Shown in pieces: positions 8,670-16,805 of a stretch of DNA of 64,000 nt. Position 1 is the first letter of the stretch, and every line of letters begins with the position of its first letter. Both the position numbers and the translations under genes were made by a program. The notes under the pieces were generated by a model. The model did not search any database, had not been told where the DNA came from, and saw nothing but the letters and a program-made list of their open reading frames with translations. Source of the DNA: Rickettsiales bacterium (GTDB lineage: Bacteria > Pseudomonadota > Alphaproteobacteria > Rickettsiales > UBA998). The stretch spans positions 1-64,000 of the forward strand of contig JAMWZD010000004.1 in assembly GCA_024304995.1 (NCBI GenBank). Direction: 5' to 3'.

Positions 8670-11051
8670 TCAGTGTAGGGTTGGGTTGCCTTCCAGTTCA
8701 TAAGTGCTTAAAGAAGAATCAGTGGCTACTGCTTCACTTTTAATCACTGCAGGAAGATTGTCTGGAATATGGCATGATACTTTCGTTCCTTCCCCTAAAG
8801 TGGATTCCAGCTTCACTTTGCCGCCGTGAAGTTCAATAAAATTCTTCACCATTGAAAGCCCCAGCCCCGTGCCAGATTTTCTGATGCCTGCATTGCCGCG
8901 ATAAAATTTTTCAAACACGGCTTTTTGTTCTTCTTCAGAAATGCCGATGCCCGTGTCTTCCACCCAGAATTCGACACCATCTTCCGTGCGTTTTGCACCA
9001 AGCACAATATCCCCTGCCGAATCTGAATATTTGACTGCATTGGAAAGAAGGTGAAACAGAACCTGACGAATGCGTGTTTCATCCGCTTTCATTTTTCCAA
9101 TATCATCTTCCACCTGCACCACTGCTTTGAGTTTCTGTTCTTTCAGACGTTCCGCAAGCAAAGTGACCATAACATTCAGCATGGTGCGAATGTCAAATTC
9201 GCGCATGTTCAGCGTCATATACCCTGCTTCAATAGAGGATAGATCCAGAATATCGTTAATAAGATGCATCAGATGCTGCGAAGATTTGTAAATTCCTTCA
9301 ATATATTCTTTCTGCGTTTCATTAAAATCGCCGACATATTGTTGCAACAGCATTTCTGCAAAACCGCTGATGGAGGTCAGAGGAGAGCGCAACTCATACG
9401 ACATGTTCGCCAGAAACTCTGTTTTAAGTTTGTCGCCTGCTTCCAGCGCGTCATTTTTCTCACGAAGGGATCGTTCCACCAGTGTGGTGGCTGTCATATC
9501 AGTATAGGTCAGTAACACGCCGCCGTCAGGCAATGGCACGGCGCTATAATCCAGCACAGCACCATCTGTGCGTTCCACGCGTGAGGTTTGCAACGTGCGG
9601 GACTGCAATTTTGCAATAAAACTGGCTTTGAAACTTTTCCAGTCTGGCACGGCGTAAAAATGTTTTGTGTTTTCCAGAAACTCCGAAATATGCGTGCCAA
9701 TCGGAAAACTTTTTTCATCCAGCCCCCAAAGCCCGCTAAAGACTGGGTTTTTCAGCTGCAATTTGCCGTTTTCTGCAAATACCGCCACGCCTTCATGCAA
9801 ATTATCCAGCGTTTCGCGTTGCACCGCAATAGATGTATTATATGACCGCTCCAGCGCCAGCCTGTCTGTCACATCTTCATAGATGAATAATATCCCCCCA
9901 CGTGAGTGCGGAATGGTGACATTACGGATGGTTCGTCCATCTGGCAGATAGAATAATTCTTCGTGTGGTTCATTGGATTCACTAAAAATTTTAAGACGCT
10001 GTTCTTTGAACACGGGAAAATTGATCTGTTCTGGCAATTTGCGCAACTCGCGCAATTGTTCCAGCGTCTCTGCAAATGTCGGATGGCGCAGCAGAAAGGA
10101 TTCTTCTAACCCCCACATGCGCACATATGCCTGATTGTAAAACTGCAATTTTCCATCACTGTCATAGATTGTCATCGCGCTGGAAGAACTATCCAGCACA
10201 TCTTCAAGCGTGGTTAATTGCTTTTCAAGCTCTGTTTCCACTGATTTCAGATGGGTAATATCTTTTGCATATCCCACCATATTGCGTCCGCTGCTGCTAT
10301 AAATTTCTGTCACTTCATAAAGATAACGTTTGGTATCCAGCACGAGAGAAAAACGCTGCGTCTGCGTGGTTTTTGCTTTTTGCGCGCGCACGGAAAGCTC
10401 TTTCATGCCTGAGAAGATCTCTGGCATAGACTCTGATGATAATGCAGAATCACTTTCCTCTGCCAGCATCATATAGGCAAGATTGCAATATTGTATGCTC
10501 AGATCCTGATTGCGCACCCACATGGGAAATTCAACATGGTTAAGCAATGTGCTGTGCCAATGTCCTTCAATCTTCAATGCTTCATTTTCTTTGGATTTGC
10601 TTTGCATATGGCTATATGCCGTGCTGACTTCGCGCACAACACATATAAATGCAGGCGTATCCTTCCACTGGCAGGGAGAAAGGCTGCATTCAACCATTTT
10701 GCCATTCTGCGCACGAATGATGACTGAATGTTGCGTCTTTCCTGTTTGCGGAGAAAGCAAAAACTCTCTGAACATTTTGCTATATTGTGCGTCAACCGCA
10801 TTGCACAGCGAATCCAGATTGGCATGATCCTGATTGCCAAAATGCTCTTCGATATTATCTGTCTGAATGACCTTATCTTCTTCTGCGCAATAAACAAAAT
10901 ATCCCCAGCCTTGCTGCAGGATACTGGCTGCGAATTTATAATGCGCATGGCGCAGAGATTCACGCTTTTTCCGACCTGGCAACATGCAAAGCACCACAAT
11001 AAGGATGATGCTAAGTGTCCACATCAGAAAAATGATCATCGAAGTCGTCAT
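8670..11051 (-). CDS. divL: DivL-like PAS kinase with tyrosine in place of the phospho-histidine
   Basis: This 793-residue membrane protein has one N-terminal helix (about 4-25), then several PAS-like domains (about 45-145, 165-270, 290-400, 415-520), a dimerisation helix pair and a complete HATPase domain (N box HLLSNAVKYSD, G1 VEDTGIGIS, G2 GTGLGLSMVKNFIELHGG). The dimerisation motif reads FLANMSYELRSPLTSISGF: the phospho-accepting histidine is Tyr552. Caulobacter DivL has the same substitution (Tyr550) in a protein of similar size and controls CckA and thereby CtrA. The neighbour ahcY is also what is commonly seen beside this gene in alphaproteobacteria. I therefore infer a cell-cycle role as a pseudo-kinase partner of CckA. 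Confidence 0.85.
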   Translation of the reverse strand: MTTSMIIFLMWTLSIILIVVLCMLPGRKKRESLRHAHYKFAASILQQGWGYFVYCAEEDKVIQTDNIEEHFGNQDHANLDSLCNAVDAQYSKMFREFLLSPQTGKTQHSVIIRAQNGKMVECSLSPCQWKDTPAFICVVREVSTAYSHMQSKSKENEALKIEGHWHSTLLNHVEFPMWVRNQDLSIQYCNLAYMMLAEESDSALSSESMPEIFSGMKELSVRAQKAKTTQTQRFSLVLDTKRYLYEVTEIYSSSGRNMVGYAKDITHLKSVETELEKQLTTLEDVLDSSSSAMTIYDSDGKLQFYNQAYVRMWGLEESFLLRHPTFAETLEQLRELRKLPEQINFPVFKEQRLKIFSESNEPHEELFYLPDGRTIRNVTIPHSRGGILFIYEDVTDRLALERSYNTSIAVQRETLDNLHEGVAVFAENGKLQLKNPVFSGLWGLDEKSFPIGTHISEFLENTKHFYAVPDWKSFKASFIAKLQSRTLQTSRVERTDGAVLDYSAVPLPDGGVLLTYTDMTATTLVERSLREKNDALEAGDKLKTEFLANMSYELRSPLTSISGFAEMLLQQYVGDFNETQKEYIEGIYKSSQHLMHLINDILDLSSIEAGYMTLNMREFDIRTMLNVMVTLLAERLKEQKLKAVVQVEDDIGKMKADETRIRQVLFHLLSNAVKYSDSAGDIVLGAKRTEDGVEFWVEDTGIGISEEEQKAVFEKFYRGNAGIRKSGTGLGLSMVKNFIELHGGKVKLESTLGEGTKVSCHIPDNLPAVIKSEAVATDSSLSTYELEGNPTLH

Positions 11052-11123
11052 ACTGTCTCGTACATAGAATTTGTTAGCAAAACGTTAGCACAATTCAGCA
11101 TATGCCGCAAACAATGTTACGGA

Positions 11124-12440
11124 TTAGTAACGATATGCCTCACTTTTATATGGTCCTGCAACATCTACATCAATATAGTCTGCCTGTTCTTTTGATAAGG
11201 TGGACAATTTGATGCCCAGTTTTTCCAGGTGCAAACGCGCTACTTTCTCATCCAGATGACGTGGCAACACGTAAACCTTGTTTTCATATTGCCCTGAATT
11301 GTGCCAAAGTTCAATCTGCGCCAGCACCTGATTAGTAAATGATGTGCTCATCACAAATGATGGATGCCCTGTGGCGCAGCCAAGATTTACCAAACGCCCT
11401 TTTGCAAGCAGGATAATGCGCTTTCCATCTGGAAATGTGATTTCGTCCACCTGCGGTTTAATTTCTGACCATTCGTAATTATGGATGCCATCCACCTGAA
11501 TTTCATTGTCAAAATGTCCGATGTTACAAACAATCGCACGATCTTTCATCTCATGCATATGATCCACGGTAATCACATCCTTGTTGCCTGTTGCTGTCAC
11601 AAAAATGTCTGCTTGCGGCGCGGCTTCTTCCATCGTCACCACCTGATAGCCTTCCATCGCTGCCTGCAATGCGCAGATGGGGTCGATTTCCGTCACCATC
11701 ACGCGCGCGCCCTGCCCTTTCAGCGCATCTGCGCAGCCTTTGCCCACATCGCCATAACCTGCCACAACGCAGATTTTGCCAGCCAGCATGATGTCAGTCG
11801 CACGCTTCAACCCATCTGGCAGACTTTCACGGCAGCCATAAAGATTGTCGAACTTTGCTTTAGTCACCGAATCATTCACGTTAATTGCAGGCACTTTCAG
11901 CGTGCCTTTTTTCTGCATTTCATGCAAACGTAGCACGCCCGTGGTGGTTTCTTCTGAAAGCCCTTTGATGCCTTCCAGCAAATGCGGATAATCCTGATGA
12001 ATAATGCGGGTTAAATCTCCTCCATCATCTAAAATCATATTTGGTGTCCAGTCAGCATCGCCTTCAATGGTTTGCTTAATGCACCACTCATATTCTTCTT
12101 CTGTCTCTCCCTTCCATGCAAACACAGGAATGCCTGCCGCCGCAATGGCAGCAGCCGCCTGATCCTGCGTGGAATAAATATTGCACGAACTCCAGCGCAC
12201 TGTTGCACCCAGTGCTGTAAGCGTTTCAATCAATACTGCGGTTTGAATGGTCATGTGCAAACAACCTACAATCCGCGCATCTTTCAGCGGTGCTTTGCCA
12301 GCATATTCCGCGCGTAACGCCATCAAACCTGGCATTTCAGATTCTGCTAGTGAGATTTCCTTGCGTCCCCATTCAGCCAAAGAAATATCGGCGACTTTAT
12401 AATCCTGAAAACTGGTTTTTGTTGCTGGCTGAGCGCTCAT
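11124..12440 (-). CDS. ahcY: S-adenosylhomocysteine hydrolase
   Basis: AhcY splits S-adenosylhomocysteine into adenosine and homocysteine, relieving product inhibition of methyltransferases. The 438-residue length fits. Seen are the substrate domain ([19 protein letters not shown]), the NAD-binding core with [25 protein letters not shown], and the C-terminal PYKSEAYRY. The start at 12440 (MSAQPATK) was chosen because a promoter of the leaderless type ends just upstream and because the longer frame adds 22 residues not expected for the family. divL lies downstream on the same strand with its own short gap. Confidence 0.96.
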   Translation of the reverse strand: MSAQPATKTSFQDYKVADISLAEWGRKEISLAESEMPGLMALRAEYAGKAPLKDARIVGCLHMTIQTAVLIETLTALGATVRWSSCNIYSTQDQAAAAIAAAGIPVFAWKGETEEEYEWCIKQTIEGDADWTPNMILDDGGDLTRIIHQDYPHLLEGIKGLSEETTTGVLRLHEMQKKGTLKVPAINVNDSVTKAKFDNLYGCRESLPDGLKRATDIMLAGKICVVAGYGDVGKGCADALKGQGARVMVTEIDPICALQAAMEGYQVVTMEEAAPQADIFVTATGNKDVITVDHMHEMKDRAIVCNIGHFDNEIQVDGIHNYEWSEIKPQVDEITFPDGKRIILLAKGRLVNLGCATGHPSFVMSTSFTNQVLAQIELWHNSGQYENKVYVLPRHLDEKVARLHLEKLGIKLSTLSKEQADYIDVDVAGPYKSEAYRY

Positions 12441-12450
12441 TATGCATATC

Positions 12451-12479
12451 CTTATATAAATTTTATGCCAATGTGCCAA
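12451..12479 (-). promoter_or_regulatory. ahcY promoter, leader of about four bases
   Basis: On the minus strand TTGGCA (12479-12474), a 17-base spacer and TATAAG (12456-12451), then ten bases to the ATG. A start seven bases past the -10 leaves a leader of about four bases. The AAGGA there could be read as a Shine-Dalgarno sequence but overlaps the -10. Confidence 0.45.
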
Positions 12480-12513
12480 AGATGCACAGAAAATGCAACC
12501 TGCCATTCATAAC

Positions 12514-12544
12514 AAAAAAGAAAGACTGCCAGATTAAGCAGTCT
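12514..12544 (-). terminator. Intrinsic terminator of the fourth small helical gene
   Basis: On the minus strand AGACTGC, an eight-base loop, GCAGTCT, then TTCTTTTTT. It lies directly after the stop at 12552. Confidence 0.85.
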
Positions 12545-12551
12545 CAATTAA

Positions 12552-12860
12552 TTATCGTATGTTTTTGATATTTGACGGCGCGTTATAATCACGTCGCAAT
12601 ACTGCTTTGATGCAAAGATACATATCCATTTTTGAAAGTGCATAATGACGCTTCATTTCAATTTGTTTAAGCAACAAAATCTTTCGAATTCTGCTGATTT
12701 TAACGTTTAACGAAACTAACGCCTGCAACTGTGTATAGTGCAATGCAATAATCAAATATAATTTCGCTTTATCATCAATGCATTTAGCTTTTTTGAGATG
12801 TGAATTCAGCGATCTTATTTTTTGCAGAGTAGCGTTGCACTCAGATTCAAAATTATTCAT
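12552..12860 (-). CDS. Small helical protein, member 4 of a local family
   Basis: I do not recognise this 102-residue protein. It is predicted helical, basic in its second half, with no signal or membrane segment. It begins MNNF, has an acidic-basic turn DDKA at residues 29-32, then two helices. The same plan, a phenylalanine at residue 4-5 and a [D/E]-[K/R]-[I/A] step near residue 31-37, is seen in three neighbouring genes, so I treat the four as diverged paralogues. Its leader (ACTTATATCTAAATAG before the ATG) resembles the leaders of members 1 and 2. It has its own terminator. Confidence 0.6.
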   Translation of the reverse strand: MNNFESECNATLQKIRSLNSHLKKAKCIDDKAKLYLIIALHYTQLQALVSLNVKISRIRKILLLKQIEMKRHYALSKMDMYLCIKAVLRRDYNAPSNIKNIR

Positions 12861-12922
12861 CTATTTAGATATAAGTAAATTTCACTATCACCATACATAA
12901 AATGGGTCATAAAGCAAGTAAG

Positions 12923-12956
12923 AGAAAAAAGTAAAGCCAGCACAGGATGCTGGCTA
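12923..12956 (-). terminator. Intrinsic terminator after members 2 and 3
   Basis: On the minus strand AGCCAGC, a seven-base loop, GCTGGCT, then TTACTTTTTTCTC. It follows the stop at 12962. Confidence 0.82.
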
Positions 12957-12961
12957 AAAGA

Positions 12962-13246
12962 TTATTTTATTAGATTATTTAAGCTACTCAACTGATGTTC
13001 ATATTTTATGCGCTGCTTTAATATGGCATCTATCTGCTTTATGAGTGCCTCTCTGAAACCAGAAATGGTGTAGGCATCCATAGTTGCATCTGTGCGCAGA
13101 AAATTTTTGCATTCCTCAATCAGTTTCAGCTTTTGAGTGCACAGGTCTATTTTGTCTTGCAACGGAGTTGTGGGATGTAATATCTGTACTTCCAGCCTAT
13201 CAGCTTCCAGCTTCGCTTTGGTGTATAATTTTGAAAATTCACTCAT
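12962..13246 (-). CDS. Small helical protein, member 3 of a local family
   Basis: A 94-residue helical protein with no recognised family. It starts MSEFSKLY (Phe4), carries the step QDKI at residues 30-33 and ends in a second long helix rich in Lys, Gln and Leu. The ATG at 13246 was chosen over the one at 13258 because it overlaps the stop of member 2 (ATGAGTGA, eight bases), the usual sign of translational coupling. Members 2 and 3 therefore form a two-gene operon and their products may act together. Function unknown. Confidence 0.6.
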   Translation of the reverse strand: MSEFSKLYTKAKLEADRLEVQILHPTTPLQDKIDLCTQKLKLIEECKNFLRTDATMDAYTISGFREALIKQIDAILKQRIKYEHQLSSLNNLIK

Positions 13247-13544
13247 AATTTTCACCATTGCTCGAAGGAAGTGATTCTAACATGCGCAAACGGTCACAAA
13301 TCTTTTCTTTTGCTTCAACGATGTTTTGCAATTCCGCTTTGAGTTGATGTTCGTACATCTCTCTTATGTCAAAAGGCACATCTTCTACAAGAAGTCTGCC
13401 CAATGCACTGGATATTGTCAGAACAATCGAATCAGAACAGGCGATTTTTTCGTTTTGCGTAGTGTGGGAATCTTTAAATCGCTCACATAGCTGAGAGATA
13501 TTTTGCATTTGAGAAGTAAATTCTCTGGAAAATTGTTTATCCAT
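13239..13544 (-). CDS. Small helical protein, member 2 of a local family
   Basis: A 101-residue helical protein of unknown function. It begins MDKQFS (Phe5) and has NEKI at residues 31-34, aligned with SERI of member 1 and QDKI of member 3. The start at 13544 was chosen because the leader TTTATATCAATCT then AAAGAAG lies just upstream and matches that of member 1; the longer frame to 13589 would translate this leader. The stop overlaps the start of member 3. Confidence 0.6.
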   Translation of the reverse strand: MDKQFSREFTSQMQNISQLCERFKDSHTTQNEKIACSDSIVLTISSALGRLLVEDVPFDIREMYEHQLKAELQNIVEAKEKICDRLRMLESLPSSNGENYE

Positions 13545-13607
13545 CTTCTTTAGATTGATATAAATAATTGTGTACAAAATGCTTAGCAAGCCATATGCAA
13601 AAAGACA

Positions 13608-13640
13608 AGAAAAAAGCCACTATGAACATTCAAGTGGCTG
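13608..13640 (-). terminator. Intrinsic terminator of the first small helical gene
   Basis: On the minus strand AGCCACT, an eleven-base loop, AGTGGCT, then TTTTTCTTG. It lies directly after the stop at 13645. Confidence 0.83.
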
Positions 13641-13644
13641 TGAG

Positions 13645-13974
13645 TTATTGCTGTAATATGCTTTCCAACTGCTCAATCGCAAGAATTTTCTGCTCTTCTT
13701 TGAGTATACCCACCACATAGATTATGTGGTCAATACACTCTCTGATCTCAGAAAGTATGCGCTGTTTCTCTTTTAGCCCAACGGGACATAAAGAAGCATT
13801 GTCAATGTTGGAAAACAAAATAATGGTCTCTGTGAGACTATCAATTGCAATTCCGCCAGACTTGATGCGTTCTGAGTAAGAAATCTCGCAATTATTGATA
13901 ATGGTTGCAGCGTGTTCTACAACCTGAGTTTTCTCAATCAACATATGCTTTATTTCAGAAAAATTATTATCCAT
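13645..13974 (-). CDS. Small helical protein, member 1 of a local family
   Basis: A 109-residue, mostly helical and mildly acidic protein without recognised domains. It starts MDNNFSEI (Phe5), has SERI at residues 34-37 and two further helices. The ATG at 13974 was chosen because the preceding TTTATATCAATCTTAAAG is shared with member 2; the upstream extension to 14088 would run into the oppositely oriented rfbC start and encode a hydrophobic stretch not shared by the others. It forms its own transcription unit with a terminator at 13608-13640. Function unknown. Confidence 0.6.
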   Translation of the reverse strand: MDNNFSEIKHMLIEKTQVVEHAATIINNCEISYSERIKSGGIAIDSLTETIILFSNIDNASLCPVGLKEKQRILSEIRECIDHIIYVVGILKEEQKILAIEQLESILQQ

Positions 13975-14047
13975 CTTTAAGATTGATATAAACAACAACA
14001 ATCTATATGAATAAGTTATTAAATACGGAAATTCAAGGATATATATT

Positions 14048-14602
14048 ATGAAACTGATTGCAGAACCAATGAAAGGACTAAAAGTCATCCAATTGCAAGT
14101 GCATGGTGATGCGCGTGGCTTTTTTGTGGAGCGTTATCATCAGCAGAAACTGGCGGATTTAGGCGTTGAGGAAACTTTCGTGCAGGATAATCATTCCCGT
14201 TCTGCACCTGGCATTTTGCGAGGGCTGCATTATCAGGCATCTCCTGCGCAGGGCAAGCTTGTTGGCGTAACACGCGGGAAAGTATGGGACGTGGCAGTGG
14301 ATGTGCGCCCGGATTCACCAACATATGGACAATATCATGGTGTGGAGCTGAGCGATGAAAATGGTGTGATTTTCTGGATTCCACCAGGTTTTGCACATGG
14401 GTTTTGCGTGCTTGGTGATGAACCTGCGGACATGCTCTATAAATGTAGCGGTTTATATAATGCACAAGGTGAAGGTGGCATCATGTATAATGACCCTGAA
14501 TTTGGCATTGACTGGCCTATTGACAATCCGCAAATCTCAGACCGCGATAAGGGTTTAATGAGCTTTGCAGATTATAAGAAAAATCCTGAAAACTGGAAGT
14601 AA
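14048..14602 (+). CDS. rfbC: dTDP-4-dehydrorhamnose 3,5-epimerase
   Basis: RfbC epimerises dTDP-4-keto-6-deoxyglucose at C3 and C5 on the way to dTDP-rhamnose for O-antigen or capsule. The 184-residue cupin shows GDARGFFVERYHQQ, QDNHSRSAPGILRGLHYQ with the catalytic histidine, GKVWDVAVDVRPDSPTYG and IPPGFAHGFCVL. AAGGA stands eight bases before the ATG. rfbA, rfbB and rfbD are not in the window. The next gene starts directly after its stop, giving a three-gene surface-sugar operon. Confidence 0.95.
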   Translation: MKLIAEPMKGLKVIQLQVHGDARGFFVERYHQQKLADLGVEETFVQDNHSRSAPGILRGLHYQASPAQGKLVGVTRGKVWDVAVDVRPDSPTYGQYHGVELSDENGVIFWIPPGFAHGFCVLGDEPADMLYKCSGLYNAQGEGGIMYNDPEFGIDWPIDNPQISDRDKGLMSFADYKKNPENWK

Positions 14603-15394
14603 GTGAAACGTCCGCTCACGCTGGTTGTTAGCATTGTCGTCTATGAAAGCGACATTGCGCAGCTGCGTGAGGTAATTAATGCGCTGCATGGGCAAAGTGA
14701 TTCCATGCAGATTTATCTGGTGGATAATGCTTCCAGCGCCGCATATCGCGCACATTTGCAGGAATTTGCAGACCGCGCAACCATAATAGACGCTCCGCGC
14801 AATGGCGGTTTTGGATACGGGCATAATCTGGTGATGCTGCAAAGTGCGCAGGCAGAATTTTTCCTTTGCCTGAATCCAGATGCCGTGCTGCATGAAGGCG
14901 CAGCGCAAACACTAATGGATTTTCTGCGGGAACACCCAAATGCAGGGCTAGCTACACCAAAAGTGTTTTATCCTGATGGAACATTGCAACCGCTCAACAA
15001 ACGCACGCCTAATGTGGTGGATTTAGCATTGCGCTTACTCTGCCCTCCAGCACTGACCAAAATTTCATTCATCAAAAAACGCCTAGAGCATTATTCTATG
15101 ATTGATAAGGGGTACGACACGCCCTACCAACTTCCCTTTGCCAGCGGGTGCTGCATGATGTTTCGCCGTTCGCATTTGTTGCGTCTCGGCGGGTTTGACG
15201 AAGGGTTTTTCCTCTATTTTGAAGATGCAGACATCACCGCCCGCATGAATGAAATTGGTGAGAGCTGGTTTTGCTCTGAAGCACATATCACACATGCATG
15301 GCAACGCGGCTCCCGCTCCAGCCTCAAGCTGATGCTTATTATGCTCAAATCTGCTGCGCGATATTTCGCTAAATGGGGGCTGAAATTATGGTGA
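14603..15394 (+). CDS. GT2-family glycosyltransferase (rhamnosyltransferase-like)
   Basis: A cytoplasmic GT-A fold glycosyltransferase of 263 residues, likely acting on lipid-linked O-antigen or polysaccharide. Seen are the N-terminal VVSIVVYESD, YLVDNASS, the DXD-like LNPDAVLHEG, and the acceptor region RLGGFDEGFFLYFEDADITARM, which is characteristic of the WbbL/rhamnosyltransferase branch. The start is GTG immediately after the rfbC stop, so translation is probably coupled. With rfbC beside it, transfer of rhamnose is a reasonable but unproven guess. Confidence 0.85.
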   Translation: MKRPLTLVVSIVVYESDIAQLREVINALHGQSDSMQIYLVDNASSAAYRAHLQEFADRATIIDAPRNGGFGYGHNLVMLQSAQAEFFLCLNPDAVLHEGAAQTLMDFLREHPNAGLATPKVFYPDGTLQPLNKRTPNVVDLALRLLCPPALTKISFIKKRLEHYSMIDKGYDTPYQLPFASGCCMMFRRSHLLRLGGFDEGFFLYFEDADITARMNEIGESWFCSEAHITHAWQRGSRSSLKLMLIMLKSAARYFAKWGLKLW

Positions 15395-16287
15395 ATATAT
15401 TGGTTACTGGCGCGAGCGGGTTCATCGGCACACATTTATGCAAAAAGCTGGAAGCCGATGGACATGAAGTGGTGCGCATATCACGGGCGCAAACGGGCGA
15501 TCTTGCCTCATTTGAAGGCTGGCATGAGTTGTTGCAGAATATAGACTGCGTGATTCATCTGGCAGCAAGGGTGCATCAGACAGATGCAAAAGCCGCCAGC
15601 GATGCAGACGCATTTCAGCGTGACAATGTTCAGGCAACCGAGCGTTTGTTAAATGCATGCGAGCAAATCCATATTAATCGCTTCATCTTTTTAAGCACTA
15701 TCGCCGTGATGGGATATGATTCAGGCAACCAGCCTTTTAAAACCAGTGACACGCCACAACCATTTAACCCCTACTCACAATCCAAAGCAGATGCAGAAGC
15801 GTTGATTCAACAGTCAGATATTGACTGGCAGATTGTGCGCATTCCGCTGGTCTATGGCGAAGGCGTGCGTGCCAACTTTCTGTCACTTGTGAAATGGGTG
15901 AAAAAAGGCATCCCCCTGCCCTTTGGATGTGTCAATAATAAGCGTTCTATCGTCTATATTGACAATCTGTGCGACGCGCTCACCCATATTGCAACTGTAG
16001 ATACGCCTGCAAAACGTATATTACATATTGCTGATACATCCCCCATCTCAACAAAAGAGATGATAAAGCATGTTGCATATGGGCTAGGCAAGAAACCACG
16101 CTTGCTTCCAATCCCCTCTAATTTGCTGCGCCTGGCAGCAAAGACAGTAAAAAAAGACATTCTCTATGCAAAGTTATTTGGCAATTTAGAATTGGAAACC
16201 CACCACACAAACAATGTTATAGGCTGGCAGCCTTCACAGACAAGCGAAGCAGGATTAATCAAAACAGCATCGCTATATAAAGATTGA
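15388..16287 (+). CDS. NAD-dependent sugar epimerase/dehydratase
   Basis: An extended short-chain dehydrogenase of 299 residues. The N-terminal Rossmann motif is VTGASGFIGTHLCKKL; the catalytic region has STIAVMGYD and a YSQSKADAE (YxxxK) motif. It resembles the WbpV/GalE-like enzymes of O-antigen clusters that oxidise or epimerise UDP-sugars; the exact substrate cannot be told. The start at 15388 (MVNILVTG) overlaps the end of the glycosyltransferase by seven bases; the upstream ATG at 15373 would add five residues not expected for the fold. Confidence 0.83.
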   Translation: MVNILVTGASGFIGTHLCKKLEADGHEVVRISRAQTGDLASFEGWHELLQNIDCVIHLAARVHQTDAKAASDADAFQRDNVQATERLLNACEQIHINRFIFLSTIAVMGYDSGNQPFKTSDTPQPFNPYSQSKADAEALIQQSDIDWQIVRIPLVYGEGVRANFLSLVKWVKKGIPLPFGCVNNKRSIVYIDNLCDALTHIATVDTPAKRILHIADTSPISTKEMIKHVAYGLGKKPRLLPIPSNLLRLAAKTVKKDILYAKLFGNLELETHHTNNVIGWQPSQTSEAGLIKTASLYKD

Positions 16288-16344
16288 AATAATAATCATT
16301 ACCAGCTAATTTGCTTTTTCAATATTGTATACATTTTCATCAAC

Positions 16345-16731
16345 ATGAAAATAATCATTATTAATGCTAATGACATAGCATTCAAAGGTAAATCTCCTTT
16401 TCAGATTCTGCTTTCCATAACCATGAAAGCGATATGCGATAACATCAAACAAAGTGAAAAGTTCAAAAAACCTCTGCATAGTGATTTGACCAAAATTTTT
16501 ATAATGAGATATTGGCAGGAATCGCTGCAACATATTAGCACTTGCTATGGTAATGAGGCACAATTTTATGATGATAATAACAGATATATGGCTTGGGCAG
16601 TGCCTGACTGGTTTGATGTTAAGGCAATAACGTCACAAATTAGCAAACAGTTAATGCTGTCATGTCTTATCTGCGCTGTGCAATGTCCTAAAGAATTTGA
16701 ACAGCAGTTGATAAAACATTTTGAAGAGTAA
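16345..16731 (+). CDS. Hypothetical protein, 128 residues
   Basis: I do not recognise this protein. It is mixed alpha/beta by eye, with a hydrophobic start MKIIIINAND, three cysteines in its C-terminal third and no signal or membrane helix. It is richer in A+T than its neighbours, lies alone between the sugar operon and dat, and is followed at once by a strong terminator, which supports that it is a real gene. No Shine-Dalgarno sequence is visible. Confidence 0.5.
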   Translation: MKIIIINANDIAFKGKSPFQILLSITMKAICDNIKQSEKFKKPLHSDLTKIFIMRYWQESLQHISTCYGNEAQFYDDNNRYMAWAVPDWFDVKAITSQISKQLMLSCLICAVQCPKEFEQQLIKHFEE

Positions 16732-16739
16732 TTTATTAT

Positions 16740-16772
16740 AAAGTCTTTGCCAAAAACAAAGACTTTTCTTTT
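16740..16772 (+). terminator. Intrinsic terminator after the 128-residue gene
   Basis: AAAGTCTTTG, a seven-base loop, CAAAGACTTT, then TCTTTT. Its T-run ends in the TTGCCT that serves as the -35 of dat. Confidence 0.88.
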
Positions 16773-16799
16773 GCCTAAATTGCACCAACCCCATATAAC
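16771..16799 (+). promoter_or_regulatory. dat promoter, leaderless geometry
   Basis: TTGCCT (16771-16776), a 17-base spacer and TATAAC (16794-16799), followed by six bases to the ATG at 16806. No Shine-Dalgarno sequence is present. The -35 begins in the T-run of the preceding terminator. Confidence 0.55.
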
Positions 16800-16805
16800 C
16801 AGAAT

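Noticed and set aside
12438-12560. A SAM or SAH riboswitch upstream of ahcY
   Set aside because: The promoter leaves only about four bases of leader, and no pseudoknot or paired region of known SAH riboswitches is seen.
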